Source of the DNA: Onthophagus taurus
Taxonomy: Eukaryota > Arthropoda > Insecta > Coleoptera > Scarabaeidae
DNA: 64,000 nt
Direction: 5' to 3'
NCBI RefSeq assembly: GCF_036711975.1
Contig: NC_091976.1
Coordinates: forward strand, 13,330,001-13,394,000
A model generated the notes under the pieces. It was not told the origin of the DNA and did not search any database. It saw only the letters and a program-made list of their open reading frames with translations. Shown piece after piece: positions 28,327 through 38,336 of this stretch (position 1 is the first letter of the stretch; every line of letters starts with the position of its first letter). The position numbers and the translations under genes were made by a program.

Positions 28327-29113
28327 TGTAACAAACCGCATTTTGGGATTCGAAAGCGATTAAAAAAAATAATAAAACGCAATACAGGCAGAACTTTGTA
28401 ATTTAATTACGAAGTTGCGTCTTGAGAACCGAGGGTCCAGACTAAATACTACGTAGGCGGTTCTGGCAGGAATGTGCCGAGGTGGCAGTTAGAGTAGATG
28501 GAGCAGGGAAGAAATGAAGAAAAAATCGGGAGTCGGTTACGGGATTGGAACAGAAAAGCATCGGGCGAAACCGGGAAATTAAAGTTTTTGTTGTGTTTTT
28601 AAATTCGAGTCGTGCGATTTGAACTTATAGCAATTTAGTTATAAAATTCGTTGAATTGGATTCTCTTTCTTCGATGAATATTTTACTTTAACAAACGGGT
28701 AAGCGTTATTAAAATCTTAAACTTCCGATTTCTCATTGAACCTGCTAACCACCTCGGCAAATTTCGTAATGATGTTGTTGAATAGCTTATGTCATGTAAT
28801 TTTTACTTTTTAAAACCTTTGTCAGTTGTTTTTTTTTTATATATAATATAATACGTTCTTGTTCAAAAATAAAGCAAACTTATTCTTTAGCAGTGAAATT
28901 TCGTTTTCTTTCAATCTATTTTTATTCTTAATTTCAAATTACTGCCGTTTGCTTTCAAGTGAACGAATGCAGTGTGCCAAACCCTAACTCAGTCATTGCT
29001 AGCTATCGAGAAAACGGTAGTGCGTGGACAGTTGGGTACGCGAGCCGCTCCGTGGACCTAGCTAGGAAACCCACTACGGGAAACGAGAAGTTCTCGAGAG
29101 CTAGTTTGTGACA
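28327..29113 (+). repeat. Element C 5' LTR
   Basis: 787 bp. Contains an AATAAA near 28868 in a T-rich context, a likely poly(A) signal. Matches 37514-38300 throughout as far as I can read. Confidence 0.95.
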
Positions 29114-29116
29114 AAC

Positions 29117-29133
29117 TGGTGTCAGGTGTGGGG
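29117..29133 (+). other. Element C primer-binding site (tRNA-Leu-like)
   Basis: TGGTGTCAGGTGTGGGG starts three bases after the LTR. The TGGTGTCAG start is that of binding sites for leucine tRNA; the remainder differs slightly from those I know. Confidence 0.6.
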
Positions 29134-29361
29134 TTGGCACAATTTGATGTAAAAGTAGAAATAAAATCTAATTGTTATTTTTTTATTTTGTTTTTGTTAC
29201 TATTTCCTGTTTCAAAATTTAAAGATTTCGAGTTAATTTTCTTTAATGTTTTGTCAATCATTCTTTTGTTTGTACGTATAAAGTAATAAATTTTGTCGTG
29301 CAGGGGTTAGTAGGTGAATATTTTGTGACTATCATTAAAAATAATAAAAATCTTAATCACT

Positions 29362-30477
29362 ATGAACGCCGATGATAACGTAGCAGAAATTCCGGGCGAA
29401 GCTGAAGGTTCTATTCTAACAACACCAATGATGGTTACACCGATTTCTTTAGGAATGTTAGCAGGAACGGTAGAATCTTTTTCAGGTCGAGAAAATGTTA
29501 AACTGTATTTTGAAAGGTTAGAGCAACGTGCGATCTTAGATAATTGGAATGAAACACAAATGCTTCATATTGTTAGGTATCGATTGAGTGGAGAGGCTTA
29601 TAAATTTTATAAGGCGGAAACAAACTTACAGAGTAATCAGGTCACATATGTAGAATTACGGGAAAAATTAATTAAAAAGTTTACCCCGCGAAAATTACCG
29701 GGAGAAGCACTAGGGAAATTAATGCGCGCGTTCCAAAAACACGATGAATCCGTGTCGTCTTACGTAACCAGTATAAAGTCTATCGCGAATGAGATTATCG
29801 AGGAGGACAAAGCGAAAGTAACAGCAGCAGAATTACCGGGAGTTATTATAAAAATTAATGAATTAGCACTAAGTCAATTTAAAGTGGGAATGAAACGTGA
29901 ATTAAGCCAAATGGTAGGAACGTTACTTATGCGTGAAACGGATTTAACTCTAGATAAAGCGGAAGAGATCGCATCATTTGAAGAATTAAATCAGGCTACA
30001 AACCGAAATCGTCCAAATCGAATTAATATAGGAGCGGTGGATACGACTACTAGATTATGTTACAGATGCGGAAAGTCAGGTCATTTTGCGAAATTTTGTA
30101 ATGCACAGACAACCGTGTTTAATTGTTATAATTGCGGGAAACCCGGTCATATTAGTAAACAATGTAGGTTACCTTCAAATAAAATGCAACCGAACTACGA
30201 CCAAAGGCGTGACCTCCCACGCCGTGTTAGTTTTCAAGAGGGTCATTCATCCGATAAGGTAAACAACCGCGACCGAAGAAATTTTTATTACCAACAGCGA
30301 GATTATCAAAACGAACCGCGACGTAATGTAAACGATAACAATTATACGGGCCGACAATCGCCCCCGCAGGTTACTAGATCACCGCAAATTCCCGCAAATA
30401 ACAGGTACAATGAGACGAACTCTTTAAACGCATATCGTCCTGCGGTGAATACCCGAACCGCAGGAGACTCGAATTAA
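29362..30477 (+). CDS. gag: Element C Gag
   Basis: 371 codons with ATG at 29362. The capsid region contains ESFSGRENVKLYFERLEQRA, YRLSGEAYKFYKA, LREKLIKKFTPRKLPGEAL and a long helical stretch to about residue 225. Two CX2CX4HX4C zinc knuckles follow in tandem (CYRCGKSGHFAKFC near residues 233-246, CYNCGKPGHISKQC near 255-268). The tail is Arg/Asn-rich and should bind RNA. The last 64 bases overlap pol, and the slippery site TTTAAAC lies 15 sense codons before the stop. Confidence 0.92.
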   Translation: MNADDNVAEIPGEAEGSILTTPMMVTPISLGMLAGTVESFSGRENVKLYFERLEQRAILDNWNETQMLHIVRYRLSGEAYKFYKAETNLQSNQVTYVELREKLIKKFTPRKLPGEALGKLMRAFQKHDESVSSYVTSIKSIANEIIEEDKAKVTAAELPGVIIKINELALSQFKVGMKRELSQMVGTLLMRETDLTLDKAEEIASFEELNQATNRNRPNRINIGAVDTTTRLCYRCGKSGHFAKFCNAQTTVFNCYNCGKPGHISKQCRLPSNKMQPNYDQRRDLPRRVSFQEGHSSDKVNNRDRRNFYYQQRDYQNEPRRNVNDNNYTGRQSPPQVTRSPQIPANNRYNETNSLNAYRPAVNTRTAGDSN

Positions 30478-33400
30478 AGGGTTACGATAGGTCAATAAAG
30501 TCTGTCGAAAATTATGACCCAACTGTAAATAAGATTATACCGCATATGAGACTCATTTTTGAAACACCTTTTTCTATTAAATTGTTCAATAAAAACAAAC
30601 CAATAACGATGTTAGTAGACACCGGTTCTCCTGTTACGATAATTAAACATTCTTGTGTAATTTCGGAAGCAATTAAACCTATGTCGGGAGATTTTAGTAT
30701 TTCGGGAATAACGGGACACGGAATTGACATGCTAGGTACGACTGAGTTAAATTTTTCATTGGGGAATGAATCGAATTTAGGAGATTTCTCGTGCTATGTA
30801 TGTTTGGACAATTTGCCTTTAACCACAGATGGAGTATTGGGACGCGATTTTATGGAATTTCACAATGTAATTATTGATTTTAGTAAAGGTAGCCTAAATG
30901 TAGGAGGTATCGATGTTAGATTTTCAAGTATCATGAACGTCAATTTGGGGTCGCAGCGTATTGTGTCTACAGATTCCCTTGAATGTAGAGAATCCACCAC
31001 ATCAGGTTTAGGTGTAGGTCAGGTAGATAATTTGGAACTCGCGAATGATTATGTATCAGAATTATCAACGGAAATAAATTTAATCGAACCGCAAGTAACG
31101 AGGACGGAGTATCTAATAAAGAAACGTGAAGTCGAAGAAAAGTACGTAACCGAGGAGACGAATCAACGAACGAGGTTTATGCCACTCGAGGTAAATGTTT
31201 TGGTAGAAGAGTTTGGGGAGTTAAGTTCAGATAGCAACGATGACTATGAAACCGGGTATCGCCGAATGATCGATGTAAATGTGGACAGGGATTGTCACGA
31301 TAGAAGAATAGAAGAAGAAGAAAAAAAAACAGAGAAATTAAAGACTAAAGAAAGTCAAAGGGAGAGCCGAGAAGGCGAAAGTCAAGAAGACCCCAGCGGA
31401 AGTAGTGGATTAGTGACGCAGAAGTCACGAATTGTTGCAGAAAATAATGAGTTAAGGGAATGCGAAAATGAAGAAGAAATTAAGGATGAAACTGATATGA
31501 AAGATACGGAAGAAAACGAAATAAACAATGATAAAAACTGTCAATGTAATCCTGTTATCACCGTTGAAGAAGATATCGTTGAACCGTTTACAGAGAAGGT
31601 GTTAGCGGTTGACGTGCGTAATAATAATAAAAAGAACGACATTGTAATTGAATCAAGTAAAACGCCCTTTCATCCAAATATATTAATAGGAAGATGTGCT
31701 GTTCCAAGAGGGGAAAAACCACGAGTATTGGTTGCAAACATAGGAGAAGAATCAATAACGATTCCAAAGCATACAGAGATAGCTAGAGCGTATAGTTGTA
31801 TAATACCGAATAAGAAGGTTAATCCAGAAGTAAAAAGCGAGATGGTTGCAATGATAAGAGAAAACGAAGAGACATCAACATTTTTGGAATCGATCTCATT
31901 GGTCCACCTATCAGAAACAGACAAAGAGAAAGTTGAAAAATTGTTACTAGATTATCGAGATATTTTCGACAATGGTGACGAAAGTTTTACGAAAACTCAC
32001 AAGGTCAAACATCAAATTATTACTGAGAATGTACCACCAATTAGTAAACGTCCATATAGAGTACCAGTTCATCAACGAGAGTTCTTGCAGGAAGAAATAG
32101 ATAAGCTGTTAAAGAAAAATATTATTAAACCATCTCATTCACCCTGGTCGGCGCCGGTTGTAATCGTTAACCGGCAGATGTCAGACGGATCGATAAAACC
32201 CCGAGTATGTATAGATTACCGAGGACTCAACGCGGTAACTAAGAAAGATGTGTACCCGTTGCCGAATCTGCAAGAGACAGTAGATGTGTTAGGGAAGACT
32301 AATCTGTTTAGCGTGTTTGATGTAGCGTCGGCGTACCATCAAATAGAAGTGGAGAAGAATGACCGAGAAAAAACAGCTTTCTCCACGCCGTTCGGGCACT
32401 ATGAGAGCAACCGAATGATGTTTGGGCTAGTAAATGCCCCCGCGACGTTTCAGCGCTTCATGAATTTTACATTTTCGGGATTATTAGGTACTCATTGCCT
32501 CGTCTATTTAGATGATATAATAATTTTCAATGGAACGGGTGTCGACGATCATTTGAACAAACTACAAACTATTTTTGATAGAATCCGAGATGCAGGACTA
32601 AAACTTAAGATGGAGAAAAGCCAGATCGCGGTCCCAAAGGTGTCTTATCTTGGTCACATAATATCTGCCCAAGGCGTTCAACCGGATCCGGGAAAAATCA
32701 ATTCGATACAGAATTTCCCCGTTCCAAAAAACGTTAGGAATTGTAGAGAATTTTTGGGGCTGGTGGGATGGTATAGGAAATTTATACCGGACTTTACCCG
32801 ATTAGCGGCCCCAATTACGAAGTTAACGCGCAAAGATGTCGCGTTTAAATTCGAAAAAGAGCAATTGGAAGCGGTGGAAAGCTTAAAGGCCGCGATAACA
32901 TCAGAATCGGTATTAATTTTCCCAGATTTCAATGAGCCTTTCATCTTGGCTACAGACGCGAGTAACACAGGATTAGGTGCTATACTTAGTCAGGTGAGAG
33001 AGGGAAATGAACGCCCTGTGGCTTTCGCTAGTAGAGGACTAAAGAAGGCTGAGCTAAACTATTCGACTACCGAAAAAGAGTGTCTTGCTGTCATATTTGG
33101 GATAAAGCAATTTCGGTGCTACTTATATGGACGCCGTTTCACTATCATAACAGACCACAGACCATTGAAATGGTTGATGAATATCAAAGACCCGAGCTCG
33201 AGACTAGCACGATGGGCTTTAATGCTAATGGAGTATGACTTCGAGATTATCCACAGACCGGGCCGAAAGCATGGAAACGTGGATGCTCTCAGCCGAAACA
33301 GTATAGTTTCCCTAATCCGAAAGGATGAGAAAGATAAGTTATGCATTAATGAAGTAGAGGGAAATTTGTTTGATGCTCCCCAAGGTTGGGTATTAGCTCA

Positions 33401-35492
33401 TTGCGTTTCGGCTGATTTTGCGATGGGAGCTGGTATTGCAAAGGAATTTAAAAAGCGATTTGGCTCCGTTGAAAAATTAAGATCCGAGGAGAAAGGAGTT
33501 GGTGACATAGTACCGCAAATAGCGGAGAAACGAAAAATATACCATTTAATTACAAAGGACGAATACTACCATAAACCAACGTACCACATGTTGAGACAGT
33601 GTCTAGAAACGTTACGGGAGGAAATGAATAAATCTGGGGAGAGATATTTGGCAATACCCAGAATAGGATGTGGTCTCGATAAACTAAAGTGGAGCCTAGT
33701 TAAAGAAGAATTAAGAGAATGTTTTGAGGGAACGAATACCATGATAATGGTATATAAATTACCTTTTGTTAAAAACAAAACACTATGTAAAATACAGGAA
33801 AATATAGCAACGCCAGTTTGGGATAAAAATGTTATTTTGAAAGAACAAGATAAGGACGAGTTTTGCATTGAAATACGGGATTCTCTTTCATCAAACAAAG
33901 ATCTTAGGGATAGTTATTTCATAGATAATGATAAGCTCTTATTTAAAACTGATGAGTTAGGAAAAGAAGTACTAGTGTTGCCGAAATCATTTGTGCAGAA
34001 GGCTTTGCATGATTACCACGATTTACCATTTGCAGGTCATGGCGGTCAAGCGAAAACATTAGCTTTACTTAAGGATAGGGTATTTTGGCCGTCTATGACA
34101 CGTGATGTTAAAAAGTATTGTTCGAATTGTGAGTCATGCAATAGACGTAAAACTTCCCCCCATATGTCTAGAGCACCCTTGCAAAAATTTACAACTGTTC
34201 GAAAGCCATTCGAAAGAAGTTCAATGGACATAGTGGGTCCGTTACCAACAACATACAAAGGAAACAAGTATATACTTACGTTCCAGGACTATTTCACCAA
34301 ATATTTAGAGGCAGTAGCCTTACCTGATCAGAAGGCTGATACTGTGGCTCGAGCTTTTGTAACGCAAATAGTAAGTCGCCACGGTACTCCTCTGCAGTTG
34401 CTCACCGATCAGGGTACAAATTTTGTGTCGTCACTCATGAAGGAAATTTGTAAGCTATTAAATATCGACAAAATACAAACCACACCGTATCATCCCGAGT
34501 GCAATGGTCTTATCGAGAGAAGTCATCGGGTGATCAAAGACGTACTATCTCACTATGTTAAAAAGGACCAAAGAACCTGGGATGAATGGTTACCCTATGT
34601 TCTTCTGGCGTACAGATCAACGGTGCATAGCAGTACGGGCTATACCCCCCACTTTTTGTTATACGGCAGGGAAATGGAATTACCAGTGGATGTTTTTCTC
34701 CGACCCTCCAGGTGTAAGTACGACTGTGATGAGAACTATGTGACGGAATTGGCAGCGCGAATGAACCACGTGTATGAGACGGTTTTTGAAAGTTTGCAGC
34801 TTGCCGCTCGAAGACAGGCTGAGTATTATAATAAAAGAAGTAAGCACAGAGATTTTTACGTAGGAGAGTTGGTACTCTTAAAAGACACATCTATAAAACC
34901 AGGTCTAAATAGAAAATTAGCCCAACCTTGGATAGGACCGTACATGATTACAAAAATTAAAGGACCAGAGAACTACGAAATTACATCAGTAAACGGAAAG
35001 CTAAAATCTATTGTACATAGTAATAGATTGAAATCATTTCGAACTAATAAAGAATCAACTGCGAAAGAGTGTAAAAGCCTAGATTCGAATGTACACCTCG
35101 AAGAAATAAACGAAGACCGGTATGTTGAGCCACATATGCCGATAATCAGTTTACATACACCGGATCTGACTTTTCGAAAAAATACAGGAGTAACAGATTT
35201 ACTAAATGAGACCCCCTGCCCAAAAATTAATATATGTCCGAGACGATTAATTCTAGAAGAGAGTAATGATACTAGTACAGCAGAAAATCTGGAAGGGAAA
35301 AATGAATGTATGAGTAAGGAGTTGTTGGAGTCAATAGCTGAACCTTCTGAAAACCCTTCAGAAATAGAAAGAGAACGTGAGGACGATAGCATTATTATTA
35401 AGGCACCAGAATTAATAGATGAACCCCTTGAAGAACCGTTGGCAATACGACGGGAGAGGAGAGCCATAAAACTTCCAGCTAGGTATAGGTAA
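30414..35492 (+). CDS. pol: Element C Pol with embedded macrodomain
   Basis: Open from 30414 (stop TGA at 30411) in the -1 frame of gag to TAA at 35490-35492; the first Met is at 30546, from which 1648 residues follow. Residue numbers from that Met: protease Asp25 in LVDTGSP; a Glu/Lys-rich linker about 180-400; RT about 480-720 with VYLDDIII; RNase H about 795-917 (ATDASNTGLGAIL, TDHRPLKWL, VDALSRN); macrodomain 933-1072; integrase HHCC about 1154-1200 (HDYHDLPFAGHGG, CSNCESC), core SMDIVGPLP, TDQGTNF and GLIERSH; WIGPYMI module; then a 150-residue acidic tail ending RAIKLPARYR. It should be cleaved by its own protease after frameshifting. No stop or frameshift seen. Most gypsy Pol proteins are about 1000-1250 residues; the linker, macrodomain and tail explain the extra length. 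Confidence 0.93.
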   Translation, partial: DELFKRISSCGEYPNRRRLELKGYDRSIKSVENYDPTVNKIIPHMRLIFETPFSIKLFNKNKPITMLVDTGSPVTIIKHSCVISEAIKPMSGDFSISGITGHGIDMLGTTELNFSLGNESNLGDFSCYVCLDNLPLTTDGVLGRDFMEFHNVIIDFSKGSLNVGGIDVRFSSIMNVNLGSQRIVSTDSLECRESTTSGLGVGQVDNLELANDYVSELSTEINLIEPQVTRTEYLIKKREVEEKYVTEETNQRTRFMPLEVNVLVEEFGELSSDSNDDYETGYRRMIDVNVDRDCHDRRIEEEEKKTEKLKTKESQRESREGESQEDPSGSSGLVTQKSRIVAENNELRECENEEEIKDETDMKDTEENEINNDKNCQCNPVITVEEDIVEPFTEKVLAVDVRNNNKKNDIVIESSKTPFHPNILIGRCAVPRGEKPRVLVANIGEESITIPKHTEIARAYSCIIPNKKVNPEVKSEMVAMIRENEETSTFLESISLVHLSETDKEKVEKLLLDYRDIFDNGDESFTKTHKVKHQIITENVPPISKRPYRVPVHQREFLQEEIDKLLKKNIIKPSHSPWSAPVVIVNRQMSDGSIKPRVCIDYRGLNAVTKKDVYPLPNLQETVDVLGKTNLFSVFDVASAYHQIEVEKNDREKTAFSTPFGHYESNRMMFGLVNAPATFQRFMNFTFSGLLGTHCLVYLDDIIIFNGTGVDDHLNKLQTIFDRIRDAGLKLKMEKSQIAVPKVSYLGHIISAQGVQPDPGKINSIQNFPVPKNVRNCREFLGLVGWYRKFIPDFTRLAAPITKLTRKDVAFKFEKEQLEAVESLKAAITSESVLIFPDFNEPFILATDASNTGLGAILSQVREGNERPVAFASRGLKKAELNYSTTEKECLAVIFGIKQFRCYLYGRRFTIITDHRPLKWLMNIKDPSSRLARWALMLMEYDFEIIHRPGRKHGNVDALSRNSIVSLIRKDEKDKLCINEVEGNLFDAPQGWVLAHCVSADFAMGAGIAKEFKKRFGSVEKLRSEEKGVGDIVPQIAEKRKIYHLITKDEYYHKPTYHMLRQCLETLREEMNKSGERYLAIPRIGCGLDKLKWSLVKEELRECFEGTNTMIMVYKLPFVKNKTLCKIQENIATPVWDKNVILKEQDKDEFCIEIRDSLSSNKDLRDSYFIDNDKLLFKTDELGKEVLVLPKSFVQKALHDYHDLPFAGHGGQAKTLALLKDRVFWPSMTRDVKKYCSNCESCNRRKTSPHMSRAPLQKFTTVRKPFERSSMDIVGPLPTTYKGNKYILTFQDYFTKYLEAVALPDQKADTVARAFVTQIVSRHGTPLQLLTDQGTNFVSSLMKEICKLLNIDKIQTTPYHPECNGLIERSHRVIKDVLSHYVKKDQRTWDEWLPYVLLAYRSTVHSSTGYTPHFLLYGREMELPVDVFLRPSRCKYDCDENYVTELAARMNHVYETVFESLQLAARRQAEYYNKRSKHRDFYVGELVLLKDTSIKPGLNRKLAQPWIGPYMITKIKGPENYEITSVNGKLKSIVHSNRLKSFRTNKESTAKECKSLDSNVHLEEINEDRYVEPHMPIISLHTPDLTFRKNTGVTDLLNETPCPKINICPRRLILEESNDTSTAENLEGKNECMSKELLESIAEPSENPSEIEREREDDSIIIKAPELIDEPLEEPLAIRRERRAIKLPARYR
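30423..30482 (+). promoter_or_regulatory. Element C -1 frameshift signal (TTTAAAC plus hairpin)
   Basis: TTTAAAC (30423-30429) is in phase T_TTA_AAC in gag and inside the gag/pol overlap (30414-30477). After an 8-nt spacer, TCCTGCGGT (30438-30446) pairs perfectly with ACCGCAGGA (30457-30465), a 9-bp stem with a 10-nt loop. ACCC in the loop (30451-30454) could pair with GGGT at 30479-30482 to form a pseudoknot. UUUAAAC is one of the most efficient known -1 slippery sequences. Confidence 0.85.
33342..33761 (+). other. TARG1/OARD1-like macrodomain inside element C Pol
   Basis: About 140 residues (933-1072 of Pol). It begins with a strand and GNLFDAP, then VLAHCVSADFAMGAGIAKEF (the ADP-ribose-binding start of Poa1p/OARD1 macrodomains), IYHLITKDEYYHKPTY, LAIPRIGCGLDKLKW and a final strand MIMVYKL. 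TARG1/OARD1 uses Lys84 and Asp125 to remove ADP-ribose from Glu/Asp. The equivalents here are Lys1004 (in LITKD) and Asp1045 (in GCGLD), with the same 41-residue spacing. The domain is in frame with RT and integrase on both sides. Catalysis is inferred from conservation, not shown. Confidence 0.9.
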
Positions 35493-35949
35493 AGTATAAG
35501 GTATACAGGTAAAAAAAAAAAGAAAAAAATAAATAAATAACTAATAAATAAATAAAAATATTAATATTAAAATAAGTAAATTAATAAGTTAAATACTAAA
35601 ATTAAAAAGAAAATAAATTTATTTATTTTTTTTTTTAAATAATAAGAAAAATATATAATTAATAGCTTTTATTATTGTCTATTTTGTTGTTGATTACTAA
35701 ACACCGGAAAATCGGATTTTTGTTTTTGTTTGTTTCAGCGCTCTTAACTACTTTATTGGCGATTGGAGCCTACATAAATATAGGATTAACAATTTATTAT
35801 CGCATACGATTGTAGCGCCCGTAGTGTTAATATTAGTCTCATATCGCTAAAAAAAAAAAAAGTTGGAGATTGTTCACAAATAAGGTCCAATTATGTAGAA
35901 AACATGTTACAAGTGCAAATAGTCCAAAGAGCCCGGATTCACCGACAAA
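35493..35949 (+). other. Element C post-pol spacer
   Basis: A- and T-rich low-complexity sequence (35508-35660), then a possible acceptor (TTTGTTTCAG at about 35740) followed by a short hydrophobic frame (LLTTLLAIGAYINIG) that could be the signal sequence of the env-like region. It soon meets stops. Confidence 0.4.
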
Positions 35950-36830
35950 TCGTATATAGAAACACATAAAAATCGCTTATTATTGGCCCCGTTATCACCA
36001 ACCACCGTTAGTTTGCTCGCTAAGAATGAAACGAGTTATGTCGGCCGTGCAATCGGAGAAGTCCTGTACATATTGAAATGTGTACCAAAGAGAGTGCAAG
36101 TAAGAAAAACGTATACTTGTTACCATGAACTTCCTGTCTCTGATACGGATAACCGGTCCTATTTTGAGTCGCCAATGACACATGTACTCCTGGACTATGC
36201 AGACCAGGTTGACCGCAACCTCATTAGTTCACCAATGTATCAGATTGAAAAGCCCTGGGTAGCCTTAACTCCACTGCAGGTATCCCAGACACCACCTGAT
36301 GGACTTCTACCTTATGAAGATTCAGAAATCAAAATTTAGTACCATTATGAATTTGGGAGTGGCCGAAATTTATAACAACGAAGACGTCAGACAAGCACAA
36401 GAACTAGTACAAGTCGGCTTGGAACGATCAGCTATAAACAATGTCATTATTAGAAAAATCCAGGGAAAGAAGACAGAAAAATAAGGACTGGATTCAACTA
36501 TTTCATGCGGAAGAGTTGCGTAAATTTGCTAAGAGCACGTTATCGCACGAGTGATTGTTTTATTGTGTTTCGTAAAGGGACTCGCTAGCGTGATATTGAA
36601 TGGCTACGCAATATTTAAAACCTTGGGATGAGGTATCGTCATCTTGGCCAGTTGTGGAAAAATTTTACGATGTGGCTTTTTAATCAGAGAAGGGGTGAGG
36701 ATCTTGCTTCGCCAGAAACTCCGACTAACATAGTTCCTGAGGCAACCAATTCCACAAGCCCTGAAGTGATGGTTTCAAATATATATTCTGAGGTACCGAC
36801 CTCTCCAAGTTGGATGCGGAAATAAATGGT
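35950..36830 (+). pseudogene. Element C env-like glycoprotein remnant
   Basis: Three short frames in series (about 35983-36339, 36299-36484, 36628-36825) are separated by stops and frame changes. The first has Cys-containing segments around YVGRAIGEVLYILKCVPKRV and CYHELPVSDT; the second has NLGVAEIYNNEDVRQAQELV; a hydrophobic stretch near 36570-36640 lies in a third frame; the third ends in a Pro/Ser/Thr-rich tail. Position between pol and the 3' LTR and this pattern suggest the C-terminal half of an insect retroelement envelope protein. I cannot name the glycoprotein family, and much of the ectodomain is absent. Confidence 0.45.
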
Positions 36831-37497
36831 AACCAAGATTCAGAAAACTTCGTCTGTTACAGATCCTATTAAACCAAGAATACTTACTCCGAAATTGTCC
36901 TTCATTCAAAAAAATCCTGAAATATACGATTCCTATCATTTGTAAATAATCATTAAATAAAAAAAAAAAAAAAAAAAAACATTCTAAATAAATCAACAAT
37001 GTCTTATCGTCGACACATAAATGGAGCCAGCTGAGAACATGTTTATTTTCCACCGAACAAATGTAGTAGCACCCGTCAGGTCGCCCCGAGATGTGATGAC
37101 AGCTTCTCTACTTCAACTACTTGACTGTGCGTGCGTGGTAGTTCTTAAACGTTTTGGTGTGAAGGACTATGTTACAACTTTTAAAATAATTTTTAATAAA
37201 TTAAGTTTAAAATCGGTGAAAGACTCTTAAGAAAGTGACTAAAATGCATATGAAAAAAAAAAAAAAAAAAAAAATTGACTTTTTGTTTCAAAAGAATATC
37301 ATTAAAAATGTGTTTTCGTAATTAAAATTATGTGAAAATTGGACTCTATGTTACTGAGAAGTGTTTAGATGTAGACTTTTTGTAACGATTGAGATTGTTG
37401 ATTCTTAAGATTTCAAGTAGATATCGGAAATACTAGAATGCGGTTTGTATTGTTCATTTTGGTATCATAAATAAGGCTCTTAGGGGAGCCTTCTTTT
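36831..37497 (+). other. Element C 3' untranslated region
   Basis: Non-coding, with A-runs at about 36957-36979 and 37253-37274 and a small hairpin, AAGGCTC/GAGCCTT, near 37475-37493, just before the polypurine tract. Confidence 0.5.
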
Positions 37498-37513
37498 AAA
37501 AAGGTGGGAGGGA
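37498..37513 (+). other. Element C polypurine tract
   Basis: AAAAAGGTGGGAGGGA lies directly before the 3' LTR. Confidence 0.75.
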
Positions 37514-38300
37514 TGTAACAAACCGCATTTTGGGATTCGAAAGCGATTAAAAAAAATAATAAAACGCAATACAGGCAGAACTTTGTAATTTAATTACGAA
37601 GTTGCGTCTTGAGAACCGAGGGTCCAGACTAAATACTACGTAGGCGGTTCTGGCAGGAATGTGCCGAGGTGGCAGTTAGAGTAGATGGAGCAGGGAAGAA
37701 ATGAAGAAAAAATCGGGAGTCGGTTACGGGATTGGAACAGAAAAGCATCGGGCGAAACCGGGAAATTAAAGTTTTTGTTGTGTTTTTAAATTCGAGTCGT
37801 GCGATTTGAACTTATAGCAATTTAGTTATAAAATTCGTTGAATTGGATTCTCTTTCTTCGATGAATATTTTACTTTAACAAACGGGTAAGCGTTATTAAA
37901 ATCTTAAACTTCCGATTTCTCATTGAACCTGCTAACCACCTCGGCAAATTTCGTAATGATGTTGTTGAATAGCTTATGTCATGTAATTTTTACTTTTTAA
38001 AACCTTTGTCAGTTGTTTTTTTTTTATATATAATATAATACGTTCTTGTTCAAAAATAAAGCAAACTTATTCTTTAGCAGTGAAATTTCGTTTTCTTTCA
38101 ATCTATTTTTATTCTTAATTTCAAATTACTGCCGTTTGCTTTCAAGTGAACGAATGCAGTGTGCCAAACCCTAACTCAGTCATTGCTAGCTATCGAGAAA
38201 ACGGTAGTGCGTGGACAGTTGGGTACGCGAGCCGCTCCGTGGACCTAGCTAGGAAACCCACTACGGGAAACGAGAAGTTCTCGAGAGCTAGTTTGTGACA
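37514..38300 (+). repeat. Element C 3' LTR
   Basis: 787 bp, same as the 5' LTR; followed by ATTC (38301-38304), the second target copy. Confidence 0.95.
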
Positions 38301-38336
38301 ATTCCATTATATTACATATTCACTTGTACATACTTA

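Larger units (their letters stand above)
28327..38300 (+). mobile_element. Element C, Ty3/Gypsy retrotransposon encoding a macrodomain
   Basis: 9974 bp. Two 787-bp LTRs, identical by eye, TGTAAC...GTGACA ends, and ATTC target duplication (28323-28326 and 38301-38304). Order: LTR, primer site, gag with two zinc knuckles, pol in the -1 frame with a TARG1-type macrodomain between RNase H and integrase, a broken env-like region, polypurine tract, LTR. Gag and pol have no lesions that I can see, so the copy is young. Confidence 0.95.

Noticed and set aside
34973..35467. 164-codon minus-strand frame
   Set aside because: Antisense to the intact C-terminal part of element C Pol; no independent support.
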